This document shows positions 17,574 through 27,085 of a stretch of DNA of 64,000 nucleotides, piece after piece (positions within the stretch are counted from its first letter, which is position 1; each line of letters opens with the position of its first letter). The DNA is from Pseudorhizobium tarimense. GTDB taxonomy: Bacteria > Pseudomonadota > Alphaproteobacteria > Rhizobiales > Rhizobiaceae. Under the pieces are notes generated by a model. The model made no database searches. It saw only the letters and a program-made list of their open reading frames with translations, and was not told the DNA's origin. Made by a program: the position numbers and the translations under genes. Location: NCBI RefSeq assembly GCF_022968135.1, contig NZ_JALJRA010000013.1, positions 85,420 to 149,419 of the forward strand, given 5' to 3'.

Positions 17574-18367
17574 TCACCTGGTTGCGGATCGGCTTTGTCG
17601 TCCTGGCTCTGTCGATCGTCACGCTCGTATTTTTGCCGCTGCAACTTGTCGGGTTGGCGCTGAACCTGAGGCTTCGGCGCTATCTGCCGCGGGTCTGGCA
17701 CCGCATCGCCTGCCGGCTTATGGGCATTCGCATTCATGTTCATCGTCGCGTGGAGAAGCGTCGCCCCCTTCTGCTGGCGGCAAACCACGCCTCCTGGAAG
17801 GATATCCTCGTCCTCGGTGCGGTTGCAGACGTGGTTTTTATCGCCAAGTCCGAGGTGGCCGACTGGCCGGTATTCGGGGTGCTCGCCAAGCTCCAGAAAA
17901 CCATTTTCGTCGCGCGCGACCAGAAGCGGAAGGCCGGTGATCAGGTCAACGAGATCGCCCAGCGGTTGGCGGACGGCGAGATCGTCGTCCTCTTCCCGGA
18001 GGGAACCACATCGGACGGCAACCGGGTGCTGGAGATCAAGTCGTCGCTCTTTGGCGCGGCAGCGGCAGCCGTTCCGCAGGTGCCGGGCCAAGTCGTTCAC
18101 GTCCAGCCCGTGGCGATCGCCTATACTCGCGTTTATGGTATGGCGATGGGCCGTTATCATCGCCCGATCGCAGCTTGGCCAGGCGACATCGAGCTTGTCC
18201 CTCATCTGATGGGGGTCCTGAAAGCGGAGGCGATCGACGTGGAGATCACCTTCGGCGACACGATCGAGTTCGGCACCGGCGATAAGCGGAAGATTCTGAG
18301 CGCAAACGTTGCAGCGCAGATCCGTCGGATGCTGATCGCCCGGCTGCGTGGCCGCGACTACAACTAA
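17570..18367 (+). CDS. olsA: Lyso-ornithine lipid O-acyltransferase (PlsC-like)
   Basis: 265 residues of the PlsC acyltransferase family, with an N-terminal membrane segment (about 5-30). The catalytic motif is N72-H73-x4-D78 (NHASWKD) and the substrate motif is FPEGTTSDG (142-150). In rhizobia the OlsA enzyme acylates the 3-hydroxyl of lyso-ornithine lipid; a 1-acylglycerol-3-phosphate acyltransferase is the alternative reading. The position next to the Fur-type gene and within 15 kb of olsB matches the known olsA locus in related genomes. It starts with TTG in a TTGA overlap with the regulator gene, so translation is probably coupled. Confidence 0.85.
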   Translation: MITWLRIGFVVLALSIVTLVFLPLQLVGLALNLRLRRYLPRVWHRIACRLMGIRIHVHRRVEKRRPLLLAANHASWKDILVLGAVADVVFIAKSEVADWPVFGVLAKLQKTIFVARDQKRKAGDQVNEIAQRLADGEIVVLFPEGTTSDGNRVLEIKSSLFGAAAAAVPQVPGQVVHVQPVAIAYTRVYGMAMGRYHRPIAAWPGDIELVPHLMGVLKAEAIDVEITFGDTIEFGTGDKRKILSANVAAQIRRMLIARLRGRDYN

Positions 18368-18409
18368 CTAACCCTTCTATTGCAGGCCGTCATGCGGTAA
18401 AGACCCCGC

Positions 18410-19822
18410 ATGAGCATCGATCCGATTTTGACCGCATCCCCGGCAGAGGGGCAGCCTGGCGCAAACACGCGCAAGGTCTTCATCAAGACCTATGGCTGCC
18501 AGATGAACGTCTACGATTCCGTCCGCATGGGTGATGCCCTGGCGAGCGAAGGCTATGTGCCGACGGAGCAGATGGAAGAAGCGGACCTGATCGTTCTCAA
18601 TACGTGCCATATCCGCGAGAAAGCGGCCGACAAGGTCTATTCCGCACTAGGGCGGTTGCGCGAGATGAAGAAGGCGCGCAATGCCCAGGGGCAGGAACTG
18701 ATGATCGGCGTCGCCGGCTGCGTTGCGCAGGCCGAGGGCGAGGAGATACTCAGGCGCGAGCCGTCCGTCGACGTGGTGATCGGCCCGCAGACCTATCACC
18801 GTTTGCCCGCCGCCCTTCGGCGCGCGCGCCTGGGCGATCGCATTGTCGATACCGACTACGCCGTGGAAGACAAGTTCGAGCACCTGCCGGCGGTGGAAAG
18901 CACGCGTGTCCGCTCCCGCGGCGTCACATCGTTCCTGACTGTGCAGGAAGGCTGCGACAAGTTCTGCACCTTTTGTGTGGTGCCCTATACCCGCGGTGCC
19001 GAGGTCTCGCGCCCCTTCCGCCAGATCGTCGTCGAAGCGCAACGGCTGGTCGATGCCGGGGTGCGGGAAATCACCCTGCTCGGGCAGAACGTCAACGCCT
19101 GGCGCTCGGAGGGGCCCGACGGGCGTGAATGGGGACTGGGCGACCTTCTCTACAAATTGGCAGAGATTCCGGGGCTAGCGCGCCTGCGATACACGACTAG
19201 CCATCCGCGCGACATGGACGATCGGCTGATCGAGGCGCACCGCGATCTGCGGGAACTGATGCCTTACCTGCATCTGCCGGTACAATCGGGCTCCGACCGG
19301 ATCCTGAAGGCGATGAACCGCCGCCACACTGCAGAAGAATATCTGCGCCTGATCTCCCGCATCCGCGCCGTCAAGCCGGACATGGCGATGTCGGGCGACT
19401 TCATCGTCGGCTTCCCCGGTGAGACCGAACAGGACTTTGCGGATACGCTGCGGATTGTGGAGGCGGTGGGTTATGCTCAGGCCTTCTCGTTCAAGTATTC
19501 GACTCGCCCCGGAACACCTGGCGCCGACCTTCCCGGTCATGTTGCGGAAGACGTGAAGGCCGAGCGACTGGAAAGACTTCAGTCCTTGCTCTTGAAACAG
19601 CAGGCTGAGTTCGCCAAATCATGCGTCGGAAAGGTCATCGATCTGCTGCTTGAGAAGCCCGGGCGGATGCCTGGCCAACTCATCGGACGATCGCCGTGGC
19701 TGCAGTCTGTGAATGTTGATGCAAAACCATCGCAGATCGGTGACATTATTCCGGTACGAATCATTGGAACGGGTCCCAACAGCTTGTTTGCCGAGCCGGT
19801 GGGGGCCTCGAGCGCATCCTGA
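18410..19822 (+). CDS. miaB: tRNA-2-methylthio-N6-dimethylallyladenosine synthase
   Basis: 470-residue radical-SAM methylthiotransferase that thiomethylates i6A37 in tRNAs. The N-terminal UPF0004 domain starts [16 protein letters not shown] and carries three cysteines for the auxiliary Fe-S cluster (YGCQM, NTCHI, AGCVA). The radical-SAM cysteines are in [17 protein letters not shown], and a TRAM domain closes the protein. First gene of the conserved block miaB-phoH-ybeY-corC-lnt. The ATG 18410 gives the usual short pre-domain leader. Confidence 0.96.
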   Translation: MSIDPILTASPAEGQPGANTRKVFIKTYGCQMNVYDSVRMGDALASEGYVPTEQMEEADLIVLNTCHIREKAADKVYSALGRLREMKKARNAQGQELMIGVAGCVAQAEGEEILRREPSVDVVIGPQTYHRLPAALRRARLGDRIVDTDYAVEDKFEHLPAVESTRVRSRGVTSFLTVQEGCDKFCTFCVVPYTRGAEVSRPFRQIVVEAQRLVDAGVREITLLGQNVNAWRSEGPDGREWGLGDLLYKLAEIPGLARLRYTTSHPRDMDDRLIEAHRDLRELMPYLHLPVQSGSDRILKAMNRRHTAEEYLRLISRIRAVKPDMAMSGDFIVGFPGETEQDFADTLRIVEAVGYAQAFSFKYSTRPGTPGADLPGHVAEDVKAERLERLQSLLLKQQAEFAKSCVGKVIDLLLEKPGRMPGQLIGRSPWLQSVNVDAKPSQIGDIIPVRIIGTGPNSLFAEPVGASSAS

Positions 19823-19847
19823 ACGACATGGCGAGGAGCTTGCCTAC

Positions 19848-20903
19848 TTGAACGCAAACGAACTGGTTTCTTCACCCGCACGTCAACCTAGAACTGCTGC
19901 GACCGACGCCAACCACTTCGTGCTCACGTTCGAGAACAACAGGTTCGCCAGCGAACTGTTCGGACAATTCGACCAGAACCTCAAGCTGATCGAGGAGCGC
20001 CTGCACGTCGATGCCCGCGCGCGCGGCAATTCCGTCACCATATCCGGCGACGTTACCGCCACCAATCAGGCGCGTCGTGCGTTGGATTATCTCTACGACC
20101 GTCTGCAGAAGGGTGCGAGCGTCGAGGCATCCGACGTCGAGGGCGCTATCCGGATGGCGGTGGCCGCCGACGATCAGCTGCAGCTCCCGACGATGGAGCG
20201 CAAGGCGAAGCTCTCGATGGCGCAGATCTCGACGCGCAAGAAGACCATCGCTGCGCGGACGCCGACGCAGGACGCCTACATGCGTGCTTTGGAACGGTCC
20301 GAGCTGGTCTTCGGTGTTGGCCCGGCCGGTACCGGCAAGACCTATCTGGCCGTCGCCCATGCCGCCCAGCTTCTGGAGCGGGGCGCGGTCGACCGGATCA
20401 TCCTGTCGCGTCCGGCCGTTGAGGCGGGCGAGCGTCTCGGCTTCCTGCCCGGCGATATGAAAGAGAAGGTCGATCCCTATCTGCGGCCTCTCTATGACGC
20501 TCTCTACGACATGATCCCTGCCGACAAGGTCGAGCGCGCCCTTACCGCGGGCGTCATCGAGATCGCACCGCTCGCCTTCATGCGTGGCCGCACGCTGGCC
20601 AATGCTGCCGTCATCCTGGACGAGGCACAGAATACGACGTCGATGCAGATGAAGATGTTCCTGACACGTCTGGGCGAGAATGCGCGCATGATTGTTACGG
20701 GCGACCCAAGTCAGGTCGACTTGCCGCGCGGCGTGAAATCTGGCCTGGTCGAAGCCCTTCATGTCCTGAAAGGCGTTGAAGGCATCTCCGTCGTCCGTTT
20801 CAAGGATGTGGATGTCGTCCGCCATCCGCTCGTCGGACGGATCGTGAGAGCCTATGACGCCCAATATGCAGTCCACGAGGAAAGCGAGGAAACCGGTCGC
20901 TGA
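19848..20903 (+). CDS. PhoH-family NTPase (PhoL-like)
   Basis: 351 residues: an N-terminal RNA-binding (KH-like) region, then the PhoH ATPase with Walker A GPAGTGKT (about 158-165) and Walker B VILDEAQNTT. The frame is open far upstream inside miaB, but the TTG at 19848 has a good GAGGAG site ten bases upstream and starts the conserved MNANELVSS. PhoH-type proteins linked to ybeY are thought to act in ribosome or RNA metabolism; the exact reaction is unknown. Confidence 0.9.
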   Translation: MNANELVSSPARQPRTAATDANHFVLTFENNRFASELFGQFDQNLKLIEERLHVDARARGNSVTISGDVTATNQARRALDYLYDRLQKGASVEASDVEGAIRMAVAADDQLQLPTMERKAKLSMAQISTRKKTIAARTPTQDAYMRALERSELVFGVGPAGTGKTYLAVAHAAQLLERGAVDRIILSRPAVEAGERLGFLPGDMKEKVDPYLRPLYDALYDMIPADKVERALTAGVIEIAPLAFMRGRTLANAAVILDEAQNTTSMQMKMFLTRLGENARMIVTGDPSQVDLPRGVKSGLVEALHVLKGVEGISVVRFKDVDVVRHPLVGRIVRAYDAQYAVHEESEETGR

Positions 20904-20918
20904 GGCGGTCGGCGCGGC

Positions 20919-21428
20919 ATGCCCCAACTCGACATACAGATCAGCGTGGAAGACGACGCGTGGCCAGAAGAAGAGACGCTTCAGGCGCTCGCCGAGCGTG
21001 TCATCGTCGCGGCGGCCGAGCATCTTTCGGCGATGGAGCAGCAGCCCTTTCCGCAGCAGCCGATAGAGCTGTCGCTGGTGTTTACCGGCGACGAAGCGAT
21101 CCGAGAGGTTAATGCGGAATGGCGGGGCCAGGACAAGCCGACGAACGTCTTGTCCTTTCCAGGCTTCCCGCTCGAACCGGGCGGCATGCCCGGCCCCATG
21201 CTCGGCGACATCATCATTGCCTACGAGACGGTGGAGCGCGAGGCAGCTGAACTCGAGAAAAGCAGCGAAAGCCATTTGACCCATCTGCTGGTGCATGGTT
21301 TCCTGCACCTGTTCGGCTACGACCACATGGAAATTGACGAGGCCGAGCGCATGGAAGCGCTGGAGACTCGCATTTTGGCCACTCTTGGCCTATCTGATCC
21401 CTATGCGGGACAAGACCCGATCACCTAG
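20919..21428 (+). CDS. ybeY: Endoribonuclease / rRNA maturation factor YbeY
   Basis: 169-residue UPF0054 metalloprotein. The zinc site is complete: H126, H130 and H136 in HGFLHLFGYDH. YbeY acts in 16S rRNA 3'-end maturation and ribosome quality control, and has been studied in Sinorhizobium. It lies 15 bases after the phoH-type gene and 9 before the CBS protein, in a single transcript by spacing. Confidence 0.94.
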   Translation: MPQLDIQISVEDDAWPEEETLQALAERVIVAAAEHLSAMEQQPFPQQPIELSLVFTGDEAIREVNAEWRGQDKPTNVLSFPGFPLEPGGMPGPMLGDIIIAYETVEREAAELEKSSESHLTHLLVHGFLHLFGYDHMEIDEAERMEALETRILATLGLSDPYAGQDPIT

Positions 21429-21437
21429 CTTGGAACG

Positions 21438-22628
21438 ATGAACGACATTTCGACAATTGTTGCCGCTGATGGCAAGGACGGTTCGGACACCTCTTCGGAA
21501 GAGGGCAGTAGTCCGCAACGATCAGAAGCTCACCACCGGAGCAATGCCTCCTTCTGGGCCCGTGCTTTGAGACTTCTGCGGCCCGCCCAGGGCGAACGTC
21601 TGCGAGAGGATCTCGCGGACGCTCTGATGACGGACACAAACGTCAGCAGCGCCTTCTCACCCGAAGAACGCGCAATGCTGCACAATATCCTGCGCTTCCG
21701 CGAAGTCCGGGTGGAAGATATCATGGTACCGCGTGCCGATATCGAGGCCGTCGACATGACGATGACCCTCGGCGACCTGATGATCCATTTTGAAGAAACC
21801 GGCCGTTCGCGCATGCCGGTCTACTGCGACACGCTCGACGATCCGCGCGGCTTCGTGCACATCCGCGACCTCCATTCCTATCTGGCCAAGCAGGCCCGCA
21901 ACAAGCGGCGTACGGCGCCCCGTGCCGCTTCGGCGACGCACCCGATGCCGCTGGTCAATGAAAAGGCAGAAAAGCCGGAAAAGGTGGCCCGCGTGCCGAA
22001 GGCTGCCTTCGACCTTGGTCGTGTCGATTTGAGCAAGACCGTGGCGGATGCCGGGCTGATCCGCAAGATCCTCTTCGTACCCCCCTCGATGCTGGCATCA
22101 GATCTTCTGCAGAGCATGCAGGCGGCGCGCACGCAAATGGCGCTTGTCATCGATGAGTACGGCGGCACCGACGGACTCGTCTCCCACGAAGATATCGTCG
22201 AAATGGTGATCGGCGATGTGGAGGACGAACACGACGACGAAGAAGTCATGTTCTCGCAGGTCGGCGAGGATATCTTCGTCGCCGATGCCCGTATCGAGCT
22301 CGAGGAAATCGCCCAGGCAATCGGATCCGACTTCGACATTCGCGACAGGCTTGAGGATGTCGATACCCTCGGGGGGCTGATCTTCTCTGCCTTGGGCCGC
22401 ATTCCGGTCAGAGGCGAAGTCGTGCAAGCCGTTCCGGGCTTCGAATTTCACATTCTGGAGGCCGATCCGCGCCGTATCAAGCGCGTGCGAGTCGTGCGCA
22501 AGCGCGTCCTTGCCCGCCGGCGACAGCTGAAGGGCGAGATGGACGCCGCGCCCGCGGAAAGCATCCATCCGGTCCATCCAAACCCGCCGCCGTCCGAGAC
22601 TGCCGGTGCGGGTGAACGCTCCCATTGA
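21438..22628 (+). CDS. CBS-domain CorC/HlyC-type protein
   Basis: 396 residues. Two CBS domains (about 90-260; VRVEDIMVPRADIEAVD and DEYGGTDGLVSHEDIVE) are followed by a CorC_HlyC transporter-associated domain (about 270-350). There is no DUF21 membrane domain, as in the soluble CorC type. These proteins are linked to Mg/Co efflux or to envelope functions, and in this position are often annotated as hemolysin-like; toxin activity is not implied. The C-terminal tail (about 355-396) is low-complexity and Pro/Arg-rich. Confidence 0.88.
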   Translation: MNDISTIVAADGKDGSDTSSEEGSSPQRSEAHHRSNASFWARALRLLRPAQGERLREDLADALMTDTNVSSAFSPEERAMLHNILRFREVRVEDIMVPRADIEAVDMTMTLGDLMIHFEETGRSRMPVYCDTLDDPRGFVHIRDLHSYLAKQARNKRRTAPRAASATHPMPLVNEKAEKPEKVARVPKAAFDLGRVDLSKTVADAGLIRKILFVPPSMLASDLLQSMQAARTQMALVIDEYGGTDGLVSHEDIVEMVIGDVEDEHDDEEVMFSQVGEDIFVADARIELEEIAQAIGSDFDIRDRLEDVDTLGGLIFSALGRIPVRGEVVQAVPGFEFHILEADPRRIKRVRVVRKRVLARRRQLKGEMDAAPAESIHPVHPNPPPSETAGAGERSH

Positions 22629-22723
22629 GGCATGCCATCGTCTTCCACGCTCGCCTGAGGACAGGCGCAGTGATTTTTGAAACACTGCGGACCTGATTCG
22701 GGCGGGTGAGGGGAAGCTTCCTT

Positions 22724-24316
22724 ATGGAGCGGCTGGCAAATAGGGTAATGCTTCTTTGGGGCGTGCGACGCGTGGCGCTTGCCGTCGTCGCGGGAACAGT
22801 GGGCGCAGCTGCGCTGCCGCCGTTCAATGTCCTCGCCGCACCCTTTTTCTCTTTCCCAATACTCGTCTGGCTGATGGACGGCCTCGCCTCGCATCGCGGA
22901 AGCGGCTGGTTTACCCGCGCACGCTCCGCATTCCTGCTGGGCTGGCTATTCGGCTTTGGTTATTTCGTTGCCGGCCTCTGGTGGCTCGGCAATGCGCTTC
23001 TTCTCGAGGCCGACGATTTTGCCTGGGCGTTGCCGTTTGCGGTTCTTGGCCTGCCGGCCTTTCTGGCCCTGTTTTATGGCCTTGCCACCAGCCTTGCGGG
23101 CATTCTTTGGTCTGATGGGGTAGGACGTCATGCAGCCCTTGCCTTCGGGTTCGGCCTTGCCGAATGGCTGCGCAGCTTCTTGATGACCGGTTTCCCCTGG
23201 AACGCCATCGGCTATGGGGCAATGCCCATGCCGATGATGATGCAATCGGCGAGCGTCATAGGTCTCTTTGGCGTCACGACGCTTGCCGTGTTCGTCTTTT
23301 CCGTGCCGGCGCTCCTTGGAACCCGCCGAGGCCTGCGCCTTGGCCTTGCCGCCGGCAGCTGTTTGCTAGCAGCGCATCTCGGCTATGGCGCCTATCGGCT
23401 TGCCAATGCCGAAACTGCACCCGCCGCCGCCGACTTGGCAGTCCGCCTGGTCCAGCCGGTTCTCGATCAGTCGCGCAAGCTGGAGAACAGCGATCGTGCG
23501 GCAATTTTCGAAGAACATCTGGCGCTTTCGGCCCTGCCGCCTCAGCCCGGCTCCCGCCGGCCGGATGTGATCGTCTGGCCCGAGACGTCTGTTCCTTTCA
23601 TCCTTACCGAAAGCCAGGACGCCCTTTCGCGCATTGCCGAGATCCTGGAAGATGGGCAGATCCTCATCGCCGGTGCCGTACGCGTGGAATATGCGGCAGC
23701 AGGCCAGCCGCCGCGCTTCTATAACTCCATTTACGTCATCGATTCGAACGGACAGATTCTCGGCGCCTCGGACAAGATCCACCTGACGCCGTTCGGCGAA
23801 TATGTGCCGTTCGAGGAATGGCTGCGCAAATGGGGCGTAAACAATCTCGTGGCGCTTCCCGGTGGCTTCTCTGCCGCGGCGAACCGCTCGCTCCTGACGC
23901 TGCCCAGCGGCCAGACGCTCTACCCTTTGATCTGCTACGAGGCGATCTTTCCTCAGGAAGTCGGGGCTGAAGTCGCACAGGCCGATGCGATCCTGAACAT
24001 CACGAACGATGCCTGGTTTGGCGATACACCGGGTCCGTATCAGCATTTCCAGCAGGCAAGGCTGAGGGCGGTAGAAAATGGCTTGCCCCTTCTCCGGGAT
24101 GCCAACAGCGGCATTTCGGCCGTGGTTGACCCCTATGGGCGGATCGTCAACGGCTCGGCCTTCAATAGCAAGGGCGTGGTGGATGCGTCGATTGCGGGCG
24201 GAACGGTACCAACCTGGAACGGGTCGGTGCGCAAGATGAACTTTTGGTTGATCCTGTTTGCCATGTTCCTGATTGCAGCGATTGCGCGCAGTGGTTTCAA
24301 AACTGCGGCGAATTGA
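22724..24316 (+). CDS. lnt: Apolipoprotein N-acyltransferase
   Basis: 530-residue inner-membrane enzyme that adds the third acyl chain to lipoproteins, downstream of LspA. About seven N-terminal membrane helices precede a nitrilase domain and a last helix near the C-terminus. The catalytic triad fits E287 (WPETSVPF), K351 (DKIHLTPFGEYVPFE) and C404 (ICYEAIFP). ATG 22724 has the site GAGGGGAAG; the in-frame GTG at 22706 precedes it. This is the gene known as actA in Sinorhizobium, where it is needed for acid tolerance, and the adjacent phrR supports that. Confidence 0.95.
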   Translation: MERLANRVMLLWGVRRVALAVVAGTVGAAALPPFNVLAAPFFSFPILVWLMDGLASHRGSGWFTRARSAFLLGWLFGFGYFVAGLWWLGNALLLEADDFAWALPFAVLGLPAFLALFYGLATSLAGILWSDGVGRHAALAFGFGLAEWLRSFLMTGFPWNAIGYGAMPMPMMMQSASVIGLFGVTTLAVFVFSVPALLGTRRGLRLGLAAGSCLLAAHLGYGAYRLANAETAPAAADLAVRLVQPVLDQSRKLENSDRAAIFEEHLALSALPPQPGSRRPDVIVWPETSVPFILTESQDALSRIAEILEDGQILIAGAVRVEYAAAGQPPRFYNSIYVIDSNGQILGASDKIHLTPFGEYVPFEEWLRKWGVNNLVALPGGFSAAANRSLLTLPSGQTLYPLICYEAIFPQEVGAEVAQADAILNITNDAWFGDTPGPYQHFQQARLRAVENGLPLLRDANSGISAVVDPYGRIVNGSAFNSKGVVDASIAGGTVPTWNGSVRKMNFWLILFAMFLIAAIARSGFKTAAN

Positions 24317-24456
24317 CCAAAACCCCCAAAATCGCATAGTGAGCTTCATATTGTTCCGCAAACGTGCTGTTTGGCTTTCGTCATGCATTAGCCACAGACG
24401 CTTGGGCATCATCGGTCGACCCGGTTCAGAGACCGGTAACTTGTCAGGACGCAATG

Positions 24457-24876
24457 ATGATTGAGAATAAGAAGAAGCCGAACCCGATCGATATCCACGT
24501 CGGAAGCCGTATTCGACTGCGTCGGACCATGCTGGGAATGAGCCAGGAAAAGCTGGGCGAGAGCCTTGGCATCACGTTCCAGCAGATCCAGAAGTACGAG
24601 AAGGGCACCAACCGCGTCGGTGCGAGCCGTCTGCAGAACATCTCCAGCATTCTCAACGTGCCGGTCTCGTTCTTCTTTGAAGACGCGCCGGGGGAGCAGG
24701 CTGCGAGTGCAGGCGGTCTTGAAGAGGCGTCAAGCTCCAATTACGTGGTCGACTTCCTGTCTTCCTCCGAGGGACTGCAGCTGAACCGCGCGTTCGTCAA
24801 GATTGCCGACCAGAAGGTGCGGCGCCGCATCGTTGATTTGGTGAAGGCGCTGGCCGCAGAAGCCGACGCGGATTAG
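24457..24876 (+). CDS. phrR: XRE-family repressor PhrR/PraR-like
   Basis: 139 residues with one helix-turn-helix of the Cro/CI type (about 10-66; GMSQEKLGESLGITFQQIQK) and a C-terminal helical tail. Sinorhizobium phrR is a low-pH-inducible repressor gene next to actA (lnt), and the rhizobial homologue PraR controls biofilm and symbiotic genes. I assign the name from that neighbourhood and the protein. ATG 24457 was chosen over the adjacent ATG 24454 by spacing to AGGAC. A strong terminator follows, so it is not in one transcript with metK. Confidence 0.8.
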   Translation: MIENKKKPNPIDIHVGSRIRLRRTMLGMSQEKLGESLGITFQQIQKYEKGTNRVGASRLQNISSILNVPVSFFFEDAPGEQAASAGGLEEASSSNYVVDFLSSSEGLQLNRAFVKIADQKVRRRIVDLVKALAAEADAD

Positions 24877-24897
24877 CCGTCCCTCTCAAAGCCTATG

Positions 24898-24924
24898 AAA
24901 AAGCGGCTAAATGCCGCTTTTTTT
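24898..24924 (+). terminator. Rho-independent terminator after phrR
   Basis: AAAAAGCGGC - TAAAT - GCCGCTTTTTTT: a short GC stem extended by A-T pairs, ending in seven T. One of the clearest terminators in the window. Confidence 0.85.
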
Positions 24925-24957
24925 GTGCCTTTCCCGCACGAGAGAAGGATTTGAGAT

Positions 24958-24973
24958 ATAAAGATATATTTAT
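24958..24973. promoter_or_regulatory. Near-palindromic AT-rich site upstream of metK
   Basis: ATAAAGATATATTTAT is palindromic except for one base pair, in an AT-rich leader 67 bases before metK. It could be an operator or part of the promoter. No regulator can be named, and no SAM riboswitch pattern was recognised in the leader 24925-25039. Confidence 0.3.
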
Positions 24974-25039
24974 GCGCTTGTATTTACGTTGGTGAACCAC
25001 TAACAGATCCGGTGTTATTTCTTTGAGGGGAATCCCGGA

Positions 25040-26284
25040 ATGCGCGAGAATCATCTCTTCACCAGCGAGTCGGTTGCCGAAGGTCATCCCGACAAGGTCT
25101 GCGACCGAATTTCCGACGAGATCGTCGACCTCGTGTATCGCGAGGCGGGCAAGACGGGAACGGATCCGTGGTCTGTTCGGATTGCCTGCGAGACCCTTGC
25201 GACCACCAACCGTGTCGTCATCGCCGGAGAAGTGCGCCTTCCCGCAAGCCTGATGAAGAAGGACAAGGACGGCAAGGACGTCATCAACCCTTCGAAGTTC
25301 AAGTCCGCCGCCCGCAAGGCGATCCGCGATATCGGCTATGAGCAAGATGGTTTTCATTGGAAGACGGCAAAGATCGACGTTCTCCTGCATTCCCAATCGG
25401 CCGACATTGCCAAGGGCGTGGACAGCGCTGCGGACAAGCAGGGCGACGAGGGCGCCGGCGATCAGGGCATCATGTTTGGCTACGCCTGCAAGGAAACACC
25501 GGACCTGATGCCTGCCCCGATCTACTACTCGCACAAGATTCTGCAGCTCCTGGCTGCCGCCCGCAAGAAGGGCGAAGGTGATGTCGGCAAGCTCGGGCCG
25601 GACGCCAAGAGCCAAGTGACCGTCCGCTACGAGAACGGTAAGCCCTCCTGCGTCGACTCGATCGTTCTTTCCACGCAGCACCTGGATGAGAGCTGGGACT
25701 CCAAGAAGGTTCGCGCCGTCGTGGAGCCTTACATCAGGGAAGCTCTGGGCGAGCTTCCCGTTGCCGACGACTGCAAGTGGTACATCAATCCGACCGGTAA
25801 GTTCGTCATCGGCGGACCGGACGGAGACGCAGGCCTCACCGGCCGCAAGATCATCGTCGACACTTATGGTGGGGCGGCTCCGCATGGCGGCGGCGCCTTC
25901 TCCGGCAAGGATACGACCAAGGTCGACCGTTCAGCCGCCTATGCCGCTCGCTATCTCGCCAAGAACGTCGTGGCGGCAGGTCTGGCCGACCGCTGCACGA
26001 TCCAGATCGCCTATGCGATTGGAATTGCCCAGCCGGTCTCGATCTATGTAGACTTGCATGGCACCGGTAACGGCGTGACTGAGGATCAGGTCGAGGCGGC
26101 GATCCGCAAGGTCATGGACCTGTCGCCGTCCGGCATTCGCCGGCATCTCGACCTCAACAAGCCGATCTATGCCAAGACCGCCGCCTATGGCCACTTCGGC
26201 CGCAAGCCTGGCCGTGACGGCTCCTTCTCCTGGGAAAAGGTCGATCTGGCAAAACCGCTGAAGGAAGCCCTCAAGGCTGCCTGA
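25040..26284 (+). CDS. metK: S-adenosylmethionine synthase
   Basis: 414 residues forming the three repeated domains of methionine adenosyltransferase. It starts [22 protein letters not shown], with the ATP-binding GHPDK, the glycine-rich [15 protein letters not shown] loop and [12 protein letters not shown], all conserved. It makes SAM from methionine and ATP, the methyl donor for several enzymes encoded in this window (TrmB and the two rRNA methyltransferases). It is a single gene between two hairpins. Slightly longer than E. coli MetK (384), as in other rhizobia. Confidence 0.96.
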   Translation: MRENHLFTSESVAEGHPDKVCDRISDEIVDLVYREAGKTGTDPWSVRIACETLATTNRVVIAGEVRLPASLMKKDKDGKDVINPSKFKSAARKAIRDIGYEQDGFHWKTAKIDVLLHSQSADIAKGVDSAADKQGDEGAGDQGIMFGYACKETPDLMPAPIYYSHKILQLLAAARKKGEGDVGKLGPDAKSQVTVRYENGKPSCVDSIVLSTQHLDESWDSKKVRAVVEPYIREALGELPVADDCKWYINPTGKFVIGGPDGDAGLTGRKIIVDTYGGAAPHGGGAFSGKDTTKVDRSAAYAARYLAKNVVAAGLADRCTIQIAYAIGIAQPVSIYVDLHGTGNGVTEDQVEAAIRKVMDLSPSGIRRHLDLNKPIYAKTAAYGHFGRKPGRDGSFSWEKVDLAKPLKEALKAA

Positions 26285-26316
26285 TTGTCCCTTTACGGAC
26301 ACGGCTCTGAAACTGT

Positions 26317-26352
26317 AAAGCGGGTGGCTTTGAGAGCCGCCCGCTTTCTTCT
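26317..26352 (+). terminator. Hairpin terminator after metK
   Basis: Thirteen-base arms AAAGCGGGTGGCT / AGCCGCCCGCTTT with one wobble pair and a 5-base loop, followed by CTTCT. Located 33 bases after metK and 17 before trmB, so it may separate them or partially attenuate. Confidence 0.6.
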
Positions 26353-26368
26353 ATCGAGAGACCACGCG

Positions 26369-27085
26369 ATGAACGACCAGCAGCACCCCAGCCGCTCCAC
26401 CGAAGCCTTCTTCGGACGGCGCAAGGGAAAGCCGCTCCGCGAGCGTCAGGCGGAGGGTCTTGCAACGGTTCTGCCAGCGCTGAAGCTTGACCTCACGGCA
26501 CCGGCGCCTGCCTCGCTGGCGGCGCTTTTCCCGCATCCGGTGGAAGAAGTGCGTTTGGAAATCGGCTTCGGCGGTGGGGAGCATCTCGTGCATCGGGCAC
26601 AGGAGAACCCGCAGAGCGGCTTCATCGGCGTGGAGCCCTTCGTCAATTCGATGGCAAAGCTGGTGGGCCGGGTGACCAACCTCGGGCTGCAGAACATCCG
26701 GGTCTACGACGACGATGCGACGCAGGTGCTGGACTGGTTGCCGGAGGGGTCTGTCGACCGGATCGATCTTCTCTATCCGGATCCGTGGCCCAAGCGGAAG
26801 CACTGGAAGCGCCGCTTTGTCTCGCAGGTCAATCTTGCACGGTTCCACCGCGTCCTGAAGCCGGGAGGACTGTTTCTCTTTGCCTCGGACATCGATACCT
26901 ACGTCAACTGGACGCTCATCCACTGCCGCGATCACGGTGGCTTTGGATGGCAGGCAGAAGAGGCTGCAGACTGGCTTACCCCGTTCGCGGGGTGGACTGG
27001 TACGCGCTACGAGGCCAAGGCGCGCCGCGAGGGGCGGTCGTCCGCCTACCTCACCTTCCGCAAGACAGAGCTTAGTGGAGGCTAA
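26369..27085 (+). CDS. trmB: tRNA (guanine-N7)-methyltransferase
   Basis: 238-residue class I methyltransferase that makes m7G46 in tRNA. The SAM motif is [15 protein letters not shown] and the conserved block is [18 protein letters not shown], typical of TrmB. ATG 26369 is the first start that gives the known short basic N-terminal tail; an earlier in-frame TTG lies in the hairpin region. The last 14 bases overlap the DUF1150 gene on the other strand. Confidence 0.94.
   Translation: MNDQQHPSRSTEAFFGRRKGKPLRERQAEGLATVLPALKLDLTAPAPASLAALFPHPVEEVRLEIGFGGGEHLVHRAQENPQSGFIGVEPFVNSMAKLVGRVTNLGLQNIRVYDDDATQVLDWLPEGSVDRIDLLYPDPWPKRKHWKRRFVSQVNLARFHRVLKPGGLFLFASDIDTYVNWTLIHCRDHGGFGWQAEEAADWLTPFAGWTGTRYEAKARREGRSSAYLTFRKTELSGG

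Noticed and set aside
19872..21326. 484-codon open frame on the minus strand
   Set aside because: It lies entirely antisense to phoH and ybeY, whose proteins have clear motifs. Long antisense frames are expected in GC-rich DNA, and this one has no recognisable domain.
21438..22628. Hemolysin
   Set aside because: The CBS plus CorC architecture belongs to a broad housekeeping family; the hemolysin label is historical.
24925..25039. SAM riboswitch in the metK leader
   Set aside because: I looked for SAM-II and SAM/SAH-type conserved cores and saw none. A covariance search would settle it.
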